Origin: Phaeosaccion multiseriatum
Lineage: Eukaryota; Ochrophyta, other classes
Length of the DNA: 64,000 nt
Assembly (NCBI GenBank): GCA_965112735.1
Contig: OZ218964.1
Location: forward strand, 496,001-560,000
Direction of reading: 5' to 3'
The notes under the pieces were generated by a model. It was not told the origin of the DNA, did no database searches, and was given only the letters and a program-made list of their open reading frames with translations. The position numbers and the translations under genes are program-made. Shown here piece after piece: positions 23,201 through 33,898 of the stretch; position 1 is the stretch's first letter; every line of letters begins with the position of its first letter.

Positions 23201-26200
23201 CCGACGACGGTGGGGCTGAGCTCCTTGGGTGTAACGTTTTTGAAGAGGTAGAGCAGATGTGCGTGCAGGAGGCACGCCAGGGCCGTATCCATATCCTCCG
23301 CCCTCCCTGCAGCCGCCAGAGTACAACGCTTGAGCCAACGCTCCAGCATAGGGAACGCCACCTGAGAGGGGTGAGTGAGTGAGTGAGGGAAGGAGGGAGG
23401 GAGGGAGAGAATGAGTGAGTGAGTGAGTGAGTGAGTAAGTGAGTGAGTGAATGAGTGATTGAGTAAGTGAGTGGGTGGGTGAGGGAGGGAGTGAGGGAGG
23501 GAGGGAGGGAGGGAGGGAGAGAGGGAGGGAGGGAGGGAGGGAGGGAGGGAGGGAGGGAGGGAGGGAGGGAGGGAGGGGGGGGGGGGAAGGAACGGAGGGA
23601 GGGAGGAGGGGAGGGAGGGACGGAGTCGCGTCCAGTGATTCGGTCGAGTGATTCTCAAGTGTGGTGATTGGGTTGGGCCTTGACAAGTCCATGTCTTAGA
23701 GCCCCGCGGGCGACTTTCAACAACTCACCTCGTTGAGCTTCTTCCTCATGCGCGCCTGTGCCGCCCTCCCCACGTCCATCTCCTCCTGCCTCCTGTCGGA
23801 GGGCCCCACGCCCCTGGTGCGCTGTGCCATCCCCGCATAGGCCCCTCCGGCCCCGTCAATCCCGTCCTGGTGCAGATAGAGGATGAAGCCCTCCACCCTC
23901 ACTACGAGGCGCAGCACATAGAGGATGGTAGGGCTGTGGTGGGGGCTGTAGCGCCCTGAGTCCATCTCAAGAGCCGTGGAAAGCATCAGCTCCAGAGAGG
24001 ACAGCAGCATCTGGTAAGGGGTAGCACGGGTGACCGTTCGTTTGTTCGTTAGGGGTGTTGCAGTGCACATCAGGGGGACCGCGAGGCGGAAGGGCGAAGC
24101 GGAAGGGTGAAGCGTCCCTCCCCCTTACCTTGGGAGACATGAGCAGCTCGTTGAAGAGCAGGCCGCACGGCGTGGACAGGTGCTCTCTGTCGAGCGCCGG
24201 TACAGTCTTGGGCTTGACCTTCTCCAGCACGAACTGCCACGCCCCGGGCTCGAACAGGGCCGAGTCCAGCGTCTCCTGCACACGCACGCACGCACGCACG
24301 CACACACACACGAGACACACGCACACACGCACAGCACGAGGTGAGACAACGCGAGGGAAGCGGACTTCACCCCCCCCCCGTGTGCCTGCCTATCTGCCTG
24401 CCTATCCCCCTGCCCATGTACCTGCCTATGTACCTGCCTATACGCTTGCAGATATGCCTGTCGATGATATGCCTGCCTATATGCCTCCCTCCATGCCTCT
24501 GCTTCTACACACACCTGCAGAGGCTCGCTCCTCAGCGCCTGCATGCGCACGGGGTCTGCGAAGAAGTGCATGAGCAGGGGGATCCTTAAGTAGGGTACCG
24601 TGAGGTACTGTAGCAGCAGCTCGCAGTCCCTGGCCTTGAGGCGGTCGCCGAAGTCAGGGAGGTTCTGTATAAAGAGTACGTCATCCTCTGTTTCGATGTT
24701 CTTGTCTACGAGGTGTGAGGGACTTGCACCGGAAGGGGGTGCGCGTGTCTTGGAGAGGCCTGAGGAGGGAGGGGGGGAGGAAGGATGGAAGGAAGAACAC
24801 ATGGGGCATTCGGTGGTGAGGAGGGAGGGGGGGAGGAAGGATAGAAGGAAGAACACATGGCGCATTCGGTGGTGAGGAGGGAGGGGGGGGTGGGGTTGGG
24901 CGATAAGGGGGAAGGGGTCACGCAAGAGCAGCGGCAGGTGTGAGGGATGGGTGGCGTGCGTTGATTTGTTCCCCTGAAGAGAAGGGTCAGGCGAATAAAT
25001 CGGGTGGGGCACAAACCGCAGCGCTTTTATCGCCGCTCTACTCCCTGTCCACTCCTTCACCCCGTCCTCCGTGGCTCCGCGGCCTCTTACATATATGTAT
25101 ATATATATGTGTGTGTGTGTAAATACATACGATATATGTACATGATATAGCCTCCCATTCCCACGCACCTATCCGGCGAGCGAAGCGCTGGAAGAGGCTG
25201 ACCTTGCCCCCCGTCCCCCCCGGACCGTCCGGCCCGATGTGCACGAACCCCTGGCACAAGAGGGTGCGGCCGAAGCCCTTGACGACAAAGCCCTCCTCCG
25301 ACCCCTTCCACTTCCACCGGAGGGCAGCATCCTGGGGCAGCCACGGCTTTACCTGGGAGGGGGACGGAGGGATGGATTCAGATGGATGCAGACAGATCAC
25401 GACAAAGACCCCCCCCCCCCTGATCCTCCCTCTTCGGAGCTGTTCCGTCTTCCCTCCCTACCGCCCGCCTTGCCCTTCCTCTCCTTTCTCTCCCCCTCAC
25501 CCCCCCGCTCCCCTCTCCTCTCCCCCTCCTCCCCCCCTCTCACCCTCTTTCGCCCTCCTCTCCTCCTCCTTCCCCTCCTCCCACCCTCCTTGCTCCCTCC
25601 TCTCCCCTTCCTCTCCTCCTTACCTCTGGCAGCAGGTCGCTGGTGGGAGCCATCATTGCCTTTAGCAGATACACGATGTCTCTAAAGTACGCAAACTCGG
25701 GGTAGTTGTCCACCACCACCGGGTCCTCTCCGCTGTAGTACAGCCACTGAGCGGAGCGAGGAAAGCCCATGTGCAGACACAGCTGGTCCATCAGCATGCC
25801 GTCGGCCGCGCTGGGTAGGGACAAGGCCAAGGCGTCACGGTCGGCGTCAGGGTCAGGGGCAGGGTCAGGGGCAGGGTCAGGGGCAGGCATATGGGCATGG
25901 GAACATCCTAACAACAACCAGTACTGTGAGTGGTGACTGTTGGCGGCTGACTAGTGACGGGTGACTGGTCAACGCTGAATAGTGACTGCTGGCTGCTGGC
26001 TGCTGCCTGGTGACTGCTGGCTGCTGACCTGAAGTTGAGACTCTCCTCGAAAGAGAAGAGCACGTGATCGTCCCTCAGAGCCCTGCGCTGCTGCGCGAAG
26101 TAGTCCAGCACTTGGCAGCGCACGGCTTGGAAGGCGGGGTCGGGAAGTTTGCTCCACTCGCTCTCCACGGCGAACCAGCCCATCTCGAAGCCGTACGGGT

Positions 26201-29200
26201 GCACGGGGCCTTTGGCCAGGCCGCTGCAAGACAAGAAAAGACAAAGGGAAGGAAAAGAAAGGAGCACGATAGGAAGAGAGAGGAAGGAAGGAAGGAAGGA
26301 AGGAAGGAAGGAAGGAAGACAGAGTGAGCTCTACCACGCGCACGAATCCACCGCAAGCATTCTTTCTGCCCCCCAAGCAATCAATCATCAATCAGCCCTC
26401 TCCCTCTCACTCTCTTACCTGTAGTGAAGCGAGAAAGCCGAGGGCGTATCACAGGCCTTGATGCGCATCACCACGTCCGCCACAGTCGCCAGGCACGACA
26501 GAGTGAGCATACGCACGGCGTCGAAGGAGCGAGTGATTGTCAAGCTGCCAAGAGAGAGAAGCATATGGGCAGAGGGAGAGGCGTATGGGCAGAGGACGGG
26601 ATATACACGCGTGAGGAGCTTCCCTCGATTGAGACTCTGAAGGAGAAGCACTGTCGGCCACCAACACGAGGCAGCGCCACGCCAGCAGGTAGAGAGAGAG
26701 GGACAGAGAGAGAGAGAGAGAGTTCGTGACATGGACCGTGCTCATCCGCAGCCCCTCCTTCCCTTCCTTCCTTCCTTCCGTGACCCCGTCTGTCCCTCTC
26801 GCCCCTCCTGCCCCCCCCCTACCTGAGGCTACTGCTGACGAAGTGCCTGCAGAGCATGTCGAGCTGCCGCAAGATGTGCGCCTGCGTCTCCGCGCGCACC
26901 CGCAGCCCCCTGCGCTGCCAAAAGCACTTCACCGGCGCGTCGGGGTCAACCACGGGCAGCGGCATTGGGATCACCTGAGGGAAGTGTGAGTGCGTGCATG
27001 CGTGCGTACGTACGTGCGTACGTACGTGCGTACGTACGTGTGGGCGTGAGGAGAAGAATGGGGCGTCCGGCCAAGAGGTGGGGCACCAGAGAACACTTCA
27101 GAGAACAAGACGGAAGGAGCTACATCCGCCTCCGCCTCTTTTGCCTGCTCGCTGGCTGTATCACCAACTGTTTACCCACCTTGGTGAAGAGGTGCGTGAT
27201 GAGGCTGACCCTCTGCAGATAGGTGTTTCTGATGAGTGTGCGCTGGTTGGCCAACAGGGTGCACACGTGCACGCACCGATGCAGCGCTGTGGCCACATCT
27301 TCGATGGTGTCCACCTGTCATCATGTGTCACGACAGTCACGACGAAGCAAGTGAGTAAGCAAGTCAGTGAACAAGCAAGTGACAAGGAAAGAAAGGAAGG
27401 AAGTAAGAAAGCAAGCAAGCAACGATGGTGTTCACCCATTGTCAGGGGTATCTCAACGATCAGCGCCAATGGCAGGCGAGCAGAGACCACAGAGCGCACG
27501 GCCGGCCCAGTGAGGCAGCACAAGAGCGAAGCGATGAAAGCGATGAAAGCGGCCGCCGACTCTGGCACCTGCCACCTGACACCTGACACATGACACCTAA
27601 CCCTTTCTTACCTTGTCTGGCACGCTGGACATCTCCACTGGCCTGAGGATGGGCGGCACACTTGCCTCCCCCGCCAGGTGCTCCACGCCCTCCCCGTCCC
27701 TCCTCAGCCGCCCCAGCAGGGGGAAGGTCGCCGCCTCTGCCCCCTGAATCTTGCTCACGGGCACCTCTGTGTGCGGCTGCGGGGCGTTCTCCGGAGTGAG
27801 ATTGGTGAGCCCGTCGAGCAGCTCTTCGGTCTGCCTGCAGCTGTGCAGAATCAAGCCCATCTCCTCTGCGGGCAGCTCTGTCACCACCTTGCCTCTACTC
27901 CCGCGGAGGGAACACACAATACACATGCACACGTACGCAGAAAGGGAGAGAGAGGGGGGCCGCGAGTTGGAGTGATTGAGCGAGGGTGGGTGAGTGAGTG
28001 AGTGAGGTGGAGTGAGTCACAGAGAGAGAGAGGGGGGGGGGGGGACGTCGAGTGAGTTCGGGGTCATGGTATGGACATTTCCTCCTCCTCTCCCCTCCTC
28101 CCTCCTCCCTCCTCCCTCTCCCCTCCGCTCTCCTCCTTCCCCTTCCCGCACACCTCGCCGTGGCCCTGGCGAGCTCCTTGACAGCGATTCTCAGAGGCAC
28201 CACATCGAGGCCCCTCAAGCGCTGCACGCTGCCGAGGTCTCCCTGAGCCATCTTGAGCACCACCCACCGCAGCCGGATGCCTGACCGAGCAGTTGGCGAT
28301 ACAGAGCAGAGCAGTTGGTGATACACAGCAATTCGTTTCGAGGTAGGCTGGCTGTGAGATGCAGGCACCGAAGGGAAGCCGCAGTTGGAGACCGCATCCA
28401 CCGCCCCGTGAGTGTAAGGCCACACCACACCACGCCACACCACACCATGCCATGCCATACCCCCTCTCTCTCTTACCCATATACTTGGCCTGGTTCTTGG
28501 TGAGCCCTCTTAGCAGCAGCATGTGCCGAACCGCCTCCCACACGAGCTTGGCCTTGCTCGGGTTGCCGCTCCTGCACAGCCCTCGAAACTCGATGACGCC
28601 CGAGTCCTCCCCTGTGGCGGCGTTGCTGGCCAGAGGGCGGTTGTTAAGGTAAGGAAGGAGCCGCTCGTACAGATCCTTAGGTCCATTGTCCTCTCGTGGG
28701 TGCACGTAGGGGCGGAAGGCGAGCACCCAGAAAGAGGCATCCAGCAGGCGATAGCCCGGCACGCTCCGCAGCACAAGGCTAACGTTGGCCTTGACCTTGG
28801 CCTTGACGGGGTCGAGCTGCGTGGGGTGGTACTCCAGCCCCTCCCCGTCCGAGTTTACCACCGACACGCTGTACGTGTCCACGCTGCGGCCCTGCGCGTC
28901 GTCCGGGTCTCTGCGCACCACGAGCAACACCGTCTGCATGGACGGGGGGATCCAACGTCCCCCTCCCTCCTCACCACCGCCGCCGCCTCCTCCTCCTCCT
29001 CCTGCTGCTGCTGCAGCTTCTGCTGAAGCCGAAGCCCCGTCGGACGCTGCTGCTGCTGCTGCTGCTGCTGCTGCATCCTTGTCTTTGTCTTTCTTGCTGG
29101 TCCCGCCGAGGAGCGACGTCAAGCCGAGCCCACTTTTCTCTTTGGCTCCCTGCTCCTCCTCCACTCGCCCCTCTCTCACCCACCCGCACGGAGTCATGGC

Positions 29201-31487
29201 GATTTGGCCGCCCTGGAGACGCTTCAGACGCCCAACCCAGAGACCCAAGAAGCCCAAGAAGCGATCATCATCGCCTGGGGAGGGTGAGGTTGAGGGTGAC
29301 GATGAGGATGCGGGTGAGGGTGAGGTGATAAGACGAATCATTCAAATCAATCGAGTGACAAAGCACAGAGGACAAAGCGTGCGCATGAGCACAAGCAGGA
29401 AGGTGAGAGTGAGTGAGTGAGTGAGTGAGGTTAGGCAAGTGCTGCGGGGGTGGGTGCCGTCTCTCGTCTCCTGCGTATGTGTCCCGCCCCACCCCACCCC
29501 ACCCCCCCCCCTGGCAGGCATCGCACTGTGTACTCAGCACTCTACCTGAGCCCACCGGGATGCCGTGGTGAGGCGAAGTGAGCTCACTCATGGCCCTGAG
29601 CACGCCGGCCACAGCGCGTGTGTGCGGGTCAGCGAGCTCTCCCTGCAGGGCCTCTACAGCGCTCAGCATGAACTCCAGAGAGCCGTGCAGGGGGGCCAGA
29701 CTGGGCAAGGTGTTGCTGCGAGGCTTGACGTAAGCATCGGCGTAGAGGTCGTGGAAGGCCCAGTACCTCCACGAGGGCTTGCTTTTGCCACGGGCAAAGA
29801 GAGCCCTCTGCCCCTCACCCCTCCCTGCCCCTCCTCCGAATCCCATTCGGCTCGCGGCGGAGCTGAGCTTATCCCCCGCACTCGACGCTGCCTTCTTCAG
29901 AGAGAAGCCCCCAGGGGCCGCCGTCGCGAAGACTGAGGACGGTCCACCGCTGAGGCCCGTGGAGGGGGGGGGGGGGCCTTGCAGTACTCATTGCTGCTGC
30001 TCCAACTCCTCCTCCTGCTGCTGCTACTGCTCCTACTGCTGCTCCTCCTGCTACTGCTGCTGCTGCTGCTCCAGCTCCTCCTCCTCCTCCTGCTGCTGCT
30101 GCTGCTGCTACCGCTGCAGGTGAGGGTAATGGCGGTGGAACGGGATTTGTCCCCCCTCGTGAAGGCCGGCTCATCGCGGAGGCCCCTCCGATATTGGGCA
30201 GTGAAGGCAGTCCCGCTGCAGCTGGAACGGGCACGATAGGTAAAGGCGGGGCGCCGCTCGTCGAAGGAGGAGGCCCGCCTCGGCCAGCAGCGGGGGCAGG
30301 CGGTGGAGCGGCCACGGCCTCCACGTAGTTGCTCGGGAAGAGGCCCGTGCGGCCATCTCTGGCCCTGCCCGTCCACCATCCGCCGTTCCTGGCCACCACC
30401 TCCAGCAGCTCTCCCTTCTTCAAGGCCATCTCGTCCGCGGCGGCCGCGGCATAGTCGAAAAGGGCCCTCACCCGCTCCTCTTGTGGTGGCTGCTGTGGTG
30501 GCTGCTGCGGGGGCTGCGTTTGCTGCTGCGCTTGCACCTGCTGCTGAGGCTGTCCTATATTCCCACTCGTCCGAGCTCCCGCAGCCGGAGCTGGTGACGG
30601 TGCCGTCGAAGCCGCTGCTGCCGCCGCCGCGCGAGCTTCGGCTGCGGCCCTCAGCGCTGCCACTCCACCCACGGCGGGCGCTCCCGCTGCCGCGGCCACT
30701 GCCACGCCTCCCGACCCCCCTCCTCCTCTCTCTGCCCCCCCTGCGGCCAGGCCAGCCAAGGAGAGTCCCGGTGCCGATCCTCTCCGACTCGCGGCTGCTG
30801 ACGGCTGCACAGTTGTTGCGCTGCTCACCACTGGGACAGCGACGGCCACAGGCAGAGCCGATGCAGACGACTGCTGCCGTACTGCGGGATTCCCCGCTCC
30901 TCCTGAGGCTCCTGGAGGCTGTATCTGCACGTAGTTACTGGGGAACCATCCACTCTACAAGTGCGTTGCACCGCACACGTCCACGGCAAGAGGGCAACAG
31001 TGTGCAAAGAAGTGAGGGCACGAGCATCAAGCTTACAGTAAAAAAGAAAGGCACGCGAAGCTGTTCGAGACGACAAGGACCTCCAGGAGCTGCCACAGGT
31101 GCGCCTAACCGGCCTTCAGCCCATCTTGAGCCTCCTTCCTACCTGTCCTCTGAGCTCTCCGAGGCCCCAGCCCTTCTGCCCAGAGTCATTCTTGACCAAG
31201 ATGACTTCGTCCTTCTTGAAGGAGAGCTGGTCCGCCCCTGCATGGATGAGAGGGCGAGGGAAGGTTGGCATTTCCAAGCCGTGAGTAGGGAGCGAGTGAG
31301 AGGCGAGAGGATGCCGGAGAGGGCCGTACTGCTCGGGATCCACAACAGCAGCAGCGAGGTCATCGACTCTGCCACAGTGGGCATGTACCCTCGCAGCCAT
31401 CCACTCCCTCCACCCAGTCTCTTGCGTACTCTGACCTTTCCCAACGAAGTCAAAGAGGGCTTTGGCGTAGGTGGGGGACGACGCCAT
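4468..31487 (-). CDS. Giant multidomain protein: SH3-SH3-DUF3638/DUF3645 core-SH3-EF-hands-VPS13-like C-terminus
   Basis: A single gene of about 52 exons, start ATG at 31487, stop at 4468. Nearly every exon joins the next in phase with GT donors and AG acceptors. Hand-summed exon length is about 15.4 kb, so roughly 5,000 residues. Order: two SH3 domains; a long conserved N-terminal region; an ATPase-like core with GAGKT, LDEVD and an RMRG motif, diagnostic of DUF3638/DUF3645 proteins; a third SH3; two EF-hands; a VPS13/Vps62-like C-terminus (WRPVPP...LGMVA). DUF3638/DUF3645 proteins are large, found in fungi, protists and algae, and often carry an automatic label of ubiquitinyl hydrolase that the visible motifs do not justify. 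SH3 and EF-hand domains suggest a calcium-responsive cytoskeletal or membrane-contact role (inference). The main uncertainties are whether it is one transcript throughout, and one frame change near 29970. The sub-entries give the exons. Confidence 0.75.
5840..5961. repeat. 10-bp tandem repeat (TTACCCTTCC) in an intron
   Basis: About twelve imperfect copies of TTACCCTTCC or TTACCCTCCC immediately downstream of the donor at 5961 of a giant-gene exon (minus strand). It superficially resembles telomeric DNA but the unit is 10 bp. Confidence 0.8.
6180..6430. repeat. 27-bp minisatellite in an intron
   Basis: About nine copies of a unit built on GGATGGCAGTGG and GGATGAGAGAG. Because 27 is divisible by three, it opens a spurious ORF with a 9-residue repeat. 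It lies in an intron of the giant gene and uses the GGATGGCAG word dispersed through the window. Confidence 0.85.
7118..7192. repeat. (ATC)n trinucleotide repeat beside a splice acceptor
   Basis: About 24 ATC triplets with one interruption. On the minus strand it reads (GAT)n and ends about 9 nt before the acceptor CCCACAG of the EF-hand exon, so it fills the region where a pyrimidine tract would be expected. Confidence 0.85.
8142..9730 (-). other. Giant gene, third SH3 domain and linkers
   Basis: Exons about 9196-9730, 8684-8904 and 8142-8471. The first continues the family homology (WNLLQEQTVHNVWRTEAFTK) and contains an Ala/Gly linker with two copies of the dispersed 18-bp word, read as GDTAVGDTA. 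The SH3 is split by an intron: GRALYDYPPTHPGDLNIKK at the end of the second exon, then GDIIEILKRSDDGWWVGLL and GAFPGNYVELLP at the start of the third. Joined, this is a textbook SH3 (ALYDY, DDGWW, G-FP-NYVEL). A Gln-Glu dipeptide repeat (about 8148-8205) follows. Confidence 0.85.
10500..10665. repeat. Degenerate (CAGT)n/(CAGC)n repeat in an intron
   Basis: Overlapping CAGT, CAGC and CCAG tetramers in an intron of the giant gene, ending in a run of AGCC units. Confidence 0.75.
11509..11589. repeat. (CAGA)n tetranucleotide repeat
   Basis: About 19 uninterrupted CAGA units in an intron of the giant gene, preceded by a (GGGA)n run at 11470-11495. Confidence 0.9.
13855..14050. repeat. Polypurine tract in an intron
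   Basis: Almost pure G/A on the plus strand for about 190 bp (GGGAAGGGAGGGGA-type units), between the Walker A and Walker B exons of the giant gene. Confidence 0.85.
14505..14705. repeat. 10-bp tandem repeat (GGATGGCAAG/GGATGGCAGG)
   Basis: About twenty copies of a 10-bp unit in an intron directly upstream (minus strand) of the Walker A exon. The unit is the same GGATGGCA word scattered singly through the window. Confidence 0.9.
17785..17930. repeat. 10-bp polypurine tandem repeat
   Basis: About fourteen copies of GGGAGGAGAG in an intron of the giant gene. Confidence 0.85.
20221..20274. repeat. (GA)n dinucleotide repeat
   Basis: About 27 GA units in an intron of the giant gene. Confidence 0.9.
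20308..20450. repeat. About 40-bp tandem repeat (GGATCACACAC plus ACCAACCAACC)
   Basis: Three near-identical units containing CTTGGATCACACAC followed by (ACCA)n and CCATCCCTA, next to the donor at 20447 of a giant-gene exon. Confidence 0.8.
22013..22098. repeat. (TG)n repeat with regular CCTACG interruptions
   Basis: Blocks of GTGTGTGTG separated by CCTACG at intervals of about 18-22 bp in an intron of the giant gene. Confidence 0.75.
23365..23600. repeat. (GTGA)n followed by (GGGA)n tetranucleotide repeats
   Basis: About 230 bp of GTGA, then GGGA units ending in a G-run at 23575-23587, filling an intron of the giant gene. Confidence 0.9.
27000..27042. repeat. 12-bp repeat of GCGTACGTACGT
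   Basis: Three to four copies of a self-complementary alternating purine-pyrimidine unit in an intron of the giant gene. It could adopt a cruciform or Z-type structure. Confidence 0.75.
29963..31487 (-). other. Giant gene, N-terminal part: two SH3 domains
   Basis: Exon 1 is 31436-31487 (start MASSPTYAKALFDFVGK), exon 2 is 31143-31237, and exon 3 begins at 30954. Joined, they give one SH3: ALFDFVGK, then ADQLSFKKDEVILV, KGWGLGEL and GWFPSNYVQ. The second SH3 lies wholly in exon 3 (about 30290-30475): RALFDYAAAAADEMALKKGE, GGWWTGRARDG, GLFPSNYVEAV. Both keep the ALYDY-type strand, the Trp pair or its equivalent, and the PSNYV motif that bind proline-rich ligands. The linkers are Ala/Gly/Pro/Gln-rich. 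Start choice: the first ATG, directly before the SH3 ALFDF motif. Confidence 0.8.
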
Positions 31488-32366
31488 CGTTCCGCTATTT
31501 CTCCCTTACTCCCTCTTTCCCGCCTCTTGCCCACTTCCTCTTTTCCTGGCTGTTTCCTGAAATATACAAGAGACACCAGGCATTAGTAAGAGGCGCTGGA
31601 GCAGGAGTAGTTGTGGTGTGCGCAACGAGACGTCCAGTGTTTGCCTGGGAGGGGAGAGAATTCCCAAACTGCGACACGGAACGTTACCTTGCTCATATTC
31701 AGTTGCTTCCTGCTTCCACTGCTGCTGGTGCGCCGCCTGCCGCCGCACCGCCTCTGTTTCAGAGACAGGAGGCAAGGGCACCTCCTTTCTTTCCTCTTTT
31801 TTCCTTCTTCTATTTTTTTTTTTTGCTCATTTCCAAGATCACCCAAATAATATGTCAACAACCCTGACATCCACTGCATTCCGATCACGTGCCTTTCATT
31901 CCTGTTTGATTTGGTTTTCCTCGTTCCTACGCCCTCACCACTAAAAAGGCCCAAGGCCACCACAACCACGTCGTCGCTCGTCCTCGTCCAGGTCTCGCGC
32001 CTTTTGGAAGCGTCGCCCACACTGCCGATATTACATACCCTGCCTTTATTAACGCTGCTTTATCCTCAGCCATAGAACTCTCCCTACCTCTTGCCCCTCC
32101 TCCTTCATCCCCTTCACATCCTGCACTCGCAATTTGTGACCCCCTCCTACGTTGCTTCTCCTTCCTCGCCTCCCCCTTTCACCTTCCTCTCCTCCACCCT
32201 CCCTTCTTCTCCCACTTCTTGCCAACCCCAACCCTCTTCCCTCCTCCTCCTTCCCCCTGGCGAGGGCGCAGCATCGACAAAGGCCTGCCTTGTACAATAT
32301 GTCAACAACCCCTGACATCGACTGCCTCACTGCTGCACTGCGTCGCTGCCAGCCGGTCTAAACGCT
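31488..32366. other. Intergenic region between the P450 3' end and the giant-gene start
   Basis: No supported coding sequence. It should hold the promoter of the giant gene (minus strand) and the 3' UTR of the P450. It contains a T-run at 31813-31824 and a duplicated 29-30 bp segment (31849-31877 and 32296-32325, both starting AATATGTCAACAACC). No TATA box or tRNA was recognised. Confidence 0.5.
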
Positions 32367-33417
32367 TCAGTCCTCGTCCTTCAGCGAGAGCTTGACGACG
32401 AGCTTGCTTCGAGGAGTGTCGGAGGGGGGAGTACCGCGAAGGTCCTGCCCCTTGACGAGCTCGTAGTCGAAGGCTTTTTTTTTCGTGGTTCGTTGTGTAT
32501 GGTTGTTTCGTTCGTTTCATACGCACACGGAGGCACGTATGCGAGCCAAACGGAAGCGCGAAGGGGCAGAGCGGGTCAGCACGTAAAGTGAGGGGATGGC
32601 AGCAGAGGGGAAGGGGAAGACAACAGAGGGGCAGAGGAAGGCGCGGCTATGGAGGGTGGAGAGAGGGTAGAGCGAGTGGGAGGCGAGGGAAGAAGCTGTT
32701 ACTGTTCCACACAAACACACTCTTCCTCCGTCCCTCCCCCTCCTCTACTCACTCTCCAAGAAGCGTGTCATGAAGAGGACCATCTCCAGCTTGGAGAGGT
32801 GTCGCCCTGGGCACAAGTGGCGACCAAAGCCGAACGATTCTGGCTTGGGCTCAATTCTTAACTCCTGCCCCTCACCCCCTGCTTCCCCCTTTCTCCGGCC
32901 CTTCTTCTTGTCGCCCTTTGCGATGCCCGTGATGAAGCGGTAGGGGCAGAAGCTGTCGGGCTGGTGGTGCAGCTCAGGGTCACGCGTCGATGTCAGCACT
33001 GTCCACATTATGCTGGTGTCCTTCTCGTTGGCGGTGGGGTCGATTTGATAGATTGATGATTGCGGTTTGAGTTTGAGGCGGATCAGGGGTGGACACGACA
33101 ACGCAGACGCGTGGGATGGCGTGGAGTGGTGTGAGGAAGGGTGAGGCGTGCTTAAGAGATCAACCGATATACCGACACCGACAGCTTCTGTTCGAGCCCG
33201 CTAGTTCGCCCTCCCAACCAACCACCACTCGCTCGCACTACACGTTCTCTTTCATCCCGACTCACTCCCTCAAGCACGCTCGCTCGCAAAGCATGCACCA
33301 CACACACACCTTGGGGACTGCGTAGCCGTTGTAGGTGAAGTCCCTATTCGCTTTCCGAAACACGCCACCCACAGGCGGATTCAAGCGAGCACTCTGCACA
33401 CAAACACACCCACACAC

Positions 33418-33457
<40 letters not shown>

Positions 33458-33867
33458 GCAGCGAGCGCCATAAGGGGCGGAAGGAGGAGGGGTGCTCAAT
33501 TAGTCCAGCGCTCCCTCACTCCCCCTCCCTCCCCCTACCTCTCTCTGATACCTCGCACAGACATTCTCGCCTAATCCTCCTCCTCCTCCTCCTCCTCCTC
33601 CTCCTCCTCCTCCTCCTCCTCGACCTCAGCCCTAGCCCTCCATACTTGATACTTACCTCGTGGAATACCGCGTCGAGAAGGGGGTATGTCCCGAATACGT
33701 CGAGGCGTGAGCTTGGGTACGCAAGAGCCTCACTGGGCAAGCTGTCTCGCCCCTCTCGCACCAACTCCTCTCTGTCGTCGTCGCCAGTTTCGGTTTGAGG
33801 TCCAGCACAGCGGACGATGGGAACAACACAAGGCAAGGTGAGTGAGTCATACCAATGTCACACTCGT

Positions 33868-33898
<31 letters not shown>

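Larger units (their letters stand above)
19079..29962 (-). other. Giant gene, N-terminal conserved region upstream of the ATPase core
   Basis: About 23 exons. Approximate limits: 29546-29962 (continuing exon 3), 28477-29274, 28154-28280, 27612-27894, 27180-27314, 26823-26974, 26419-26544, 26029-26223, 25624-25938, 25169-25353, 24515-24759, 24129-24275, 23729-24010, 23182-23360, 22842-23021, 22491-22665, 22112-22314, 21850-21919, 21456-21718, 20447-21229, 20025-20161, 19411-19914, 19079-19212. Recognisable stretches include FLGLWVGRLKRLQGGQ (29.26 kb), YRLLDASFWVLAFRPYVHP (28.7 kb), MGWFAVESEWSKLPDP (26.1 kb), GLLFNELLMSPK (24.15 kb) and LVVSRSLYSVVGRQVFVP (20.55 kb). These read as folded, well-conserved sequence. 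The exon at 20447-21229 has a basic Lys-rich run (SPSKKKKRKASR) that could be a nuclear localisation signal. The exon at 19411-19914 has poly-Gln and poly-Ala tracts. Confidence 0.7.
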
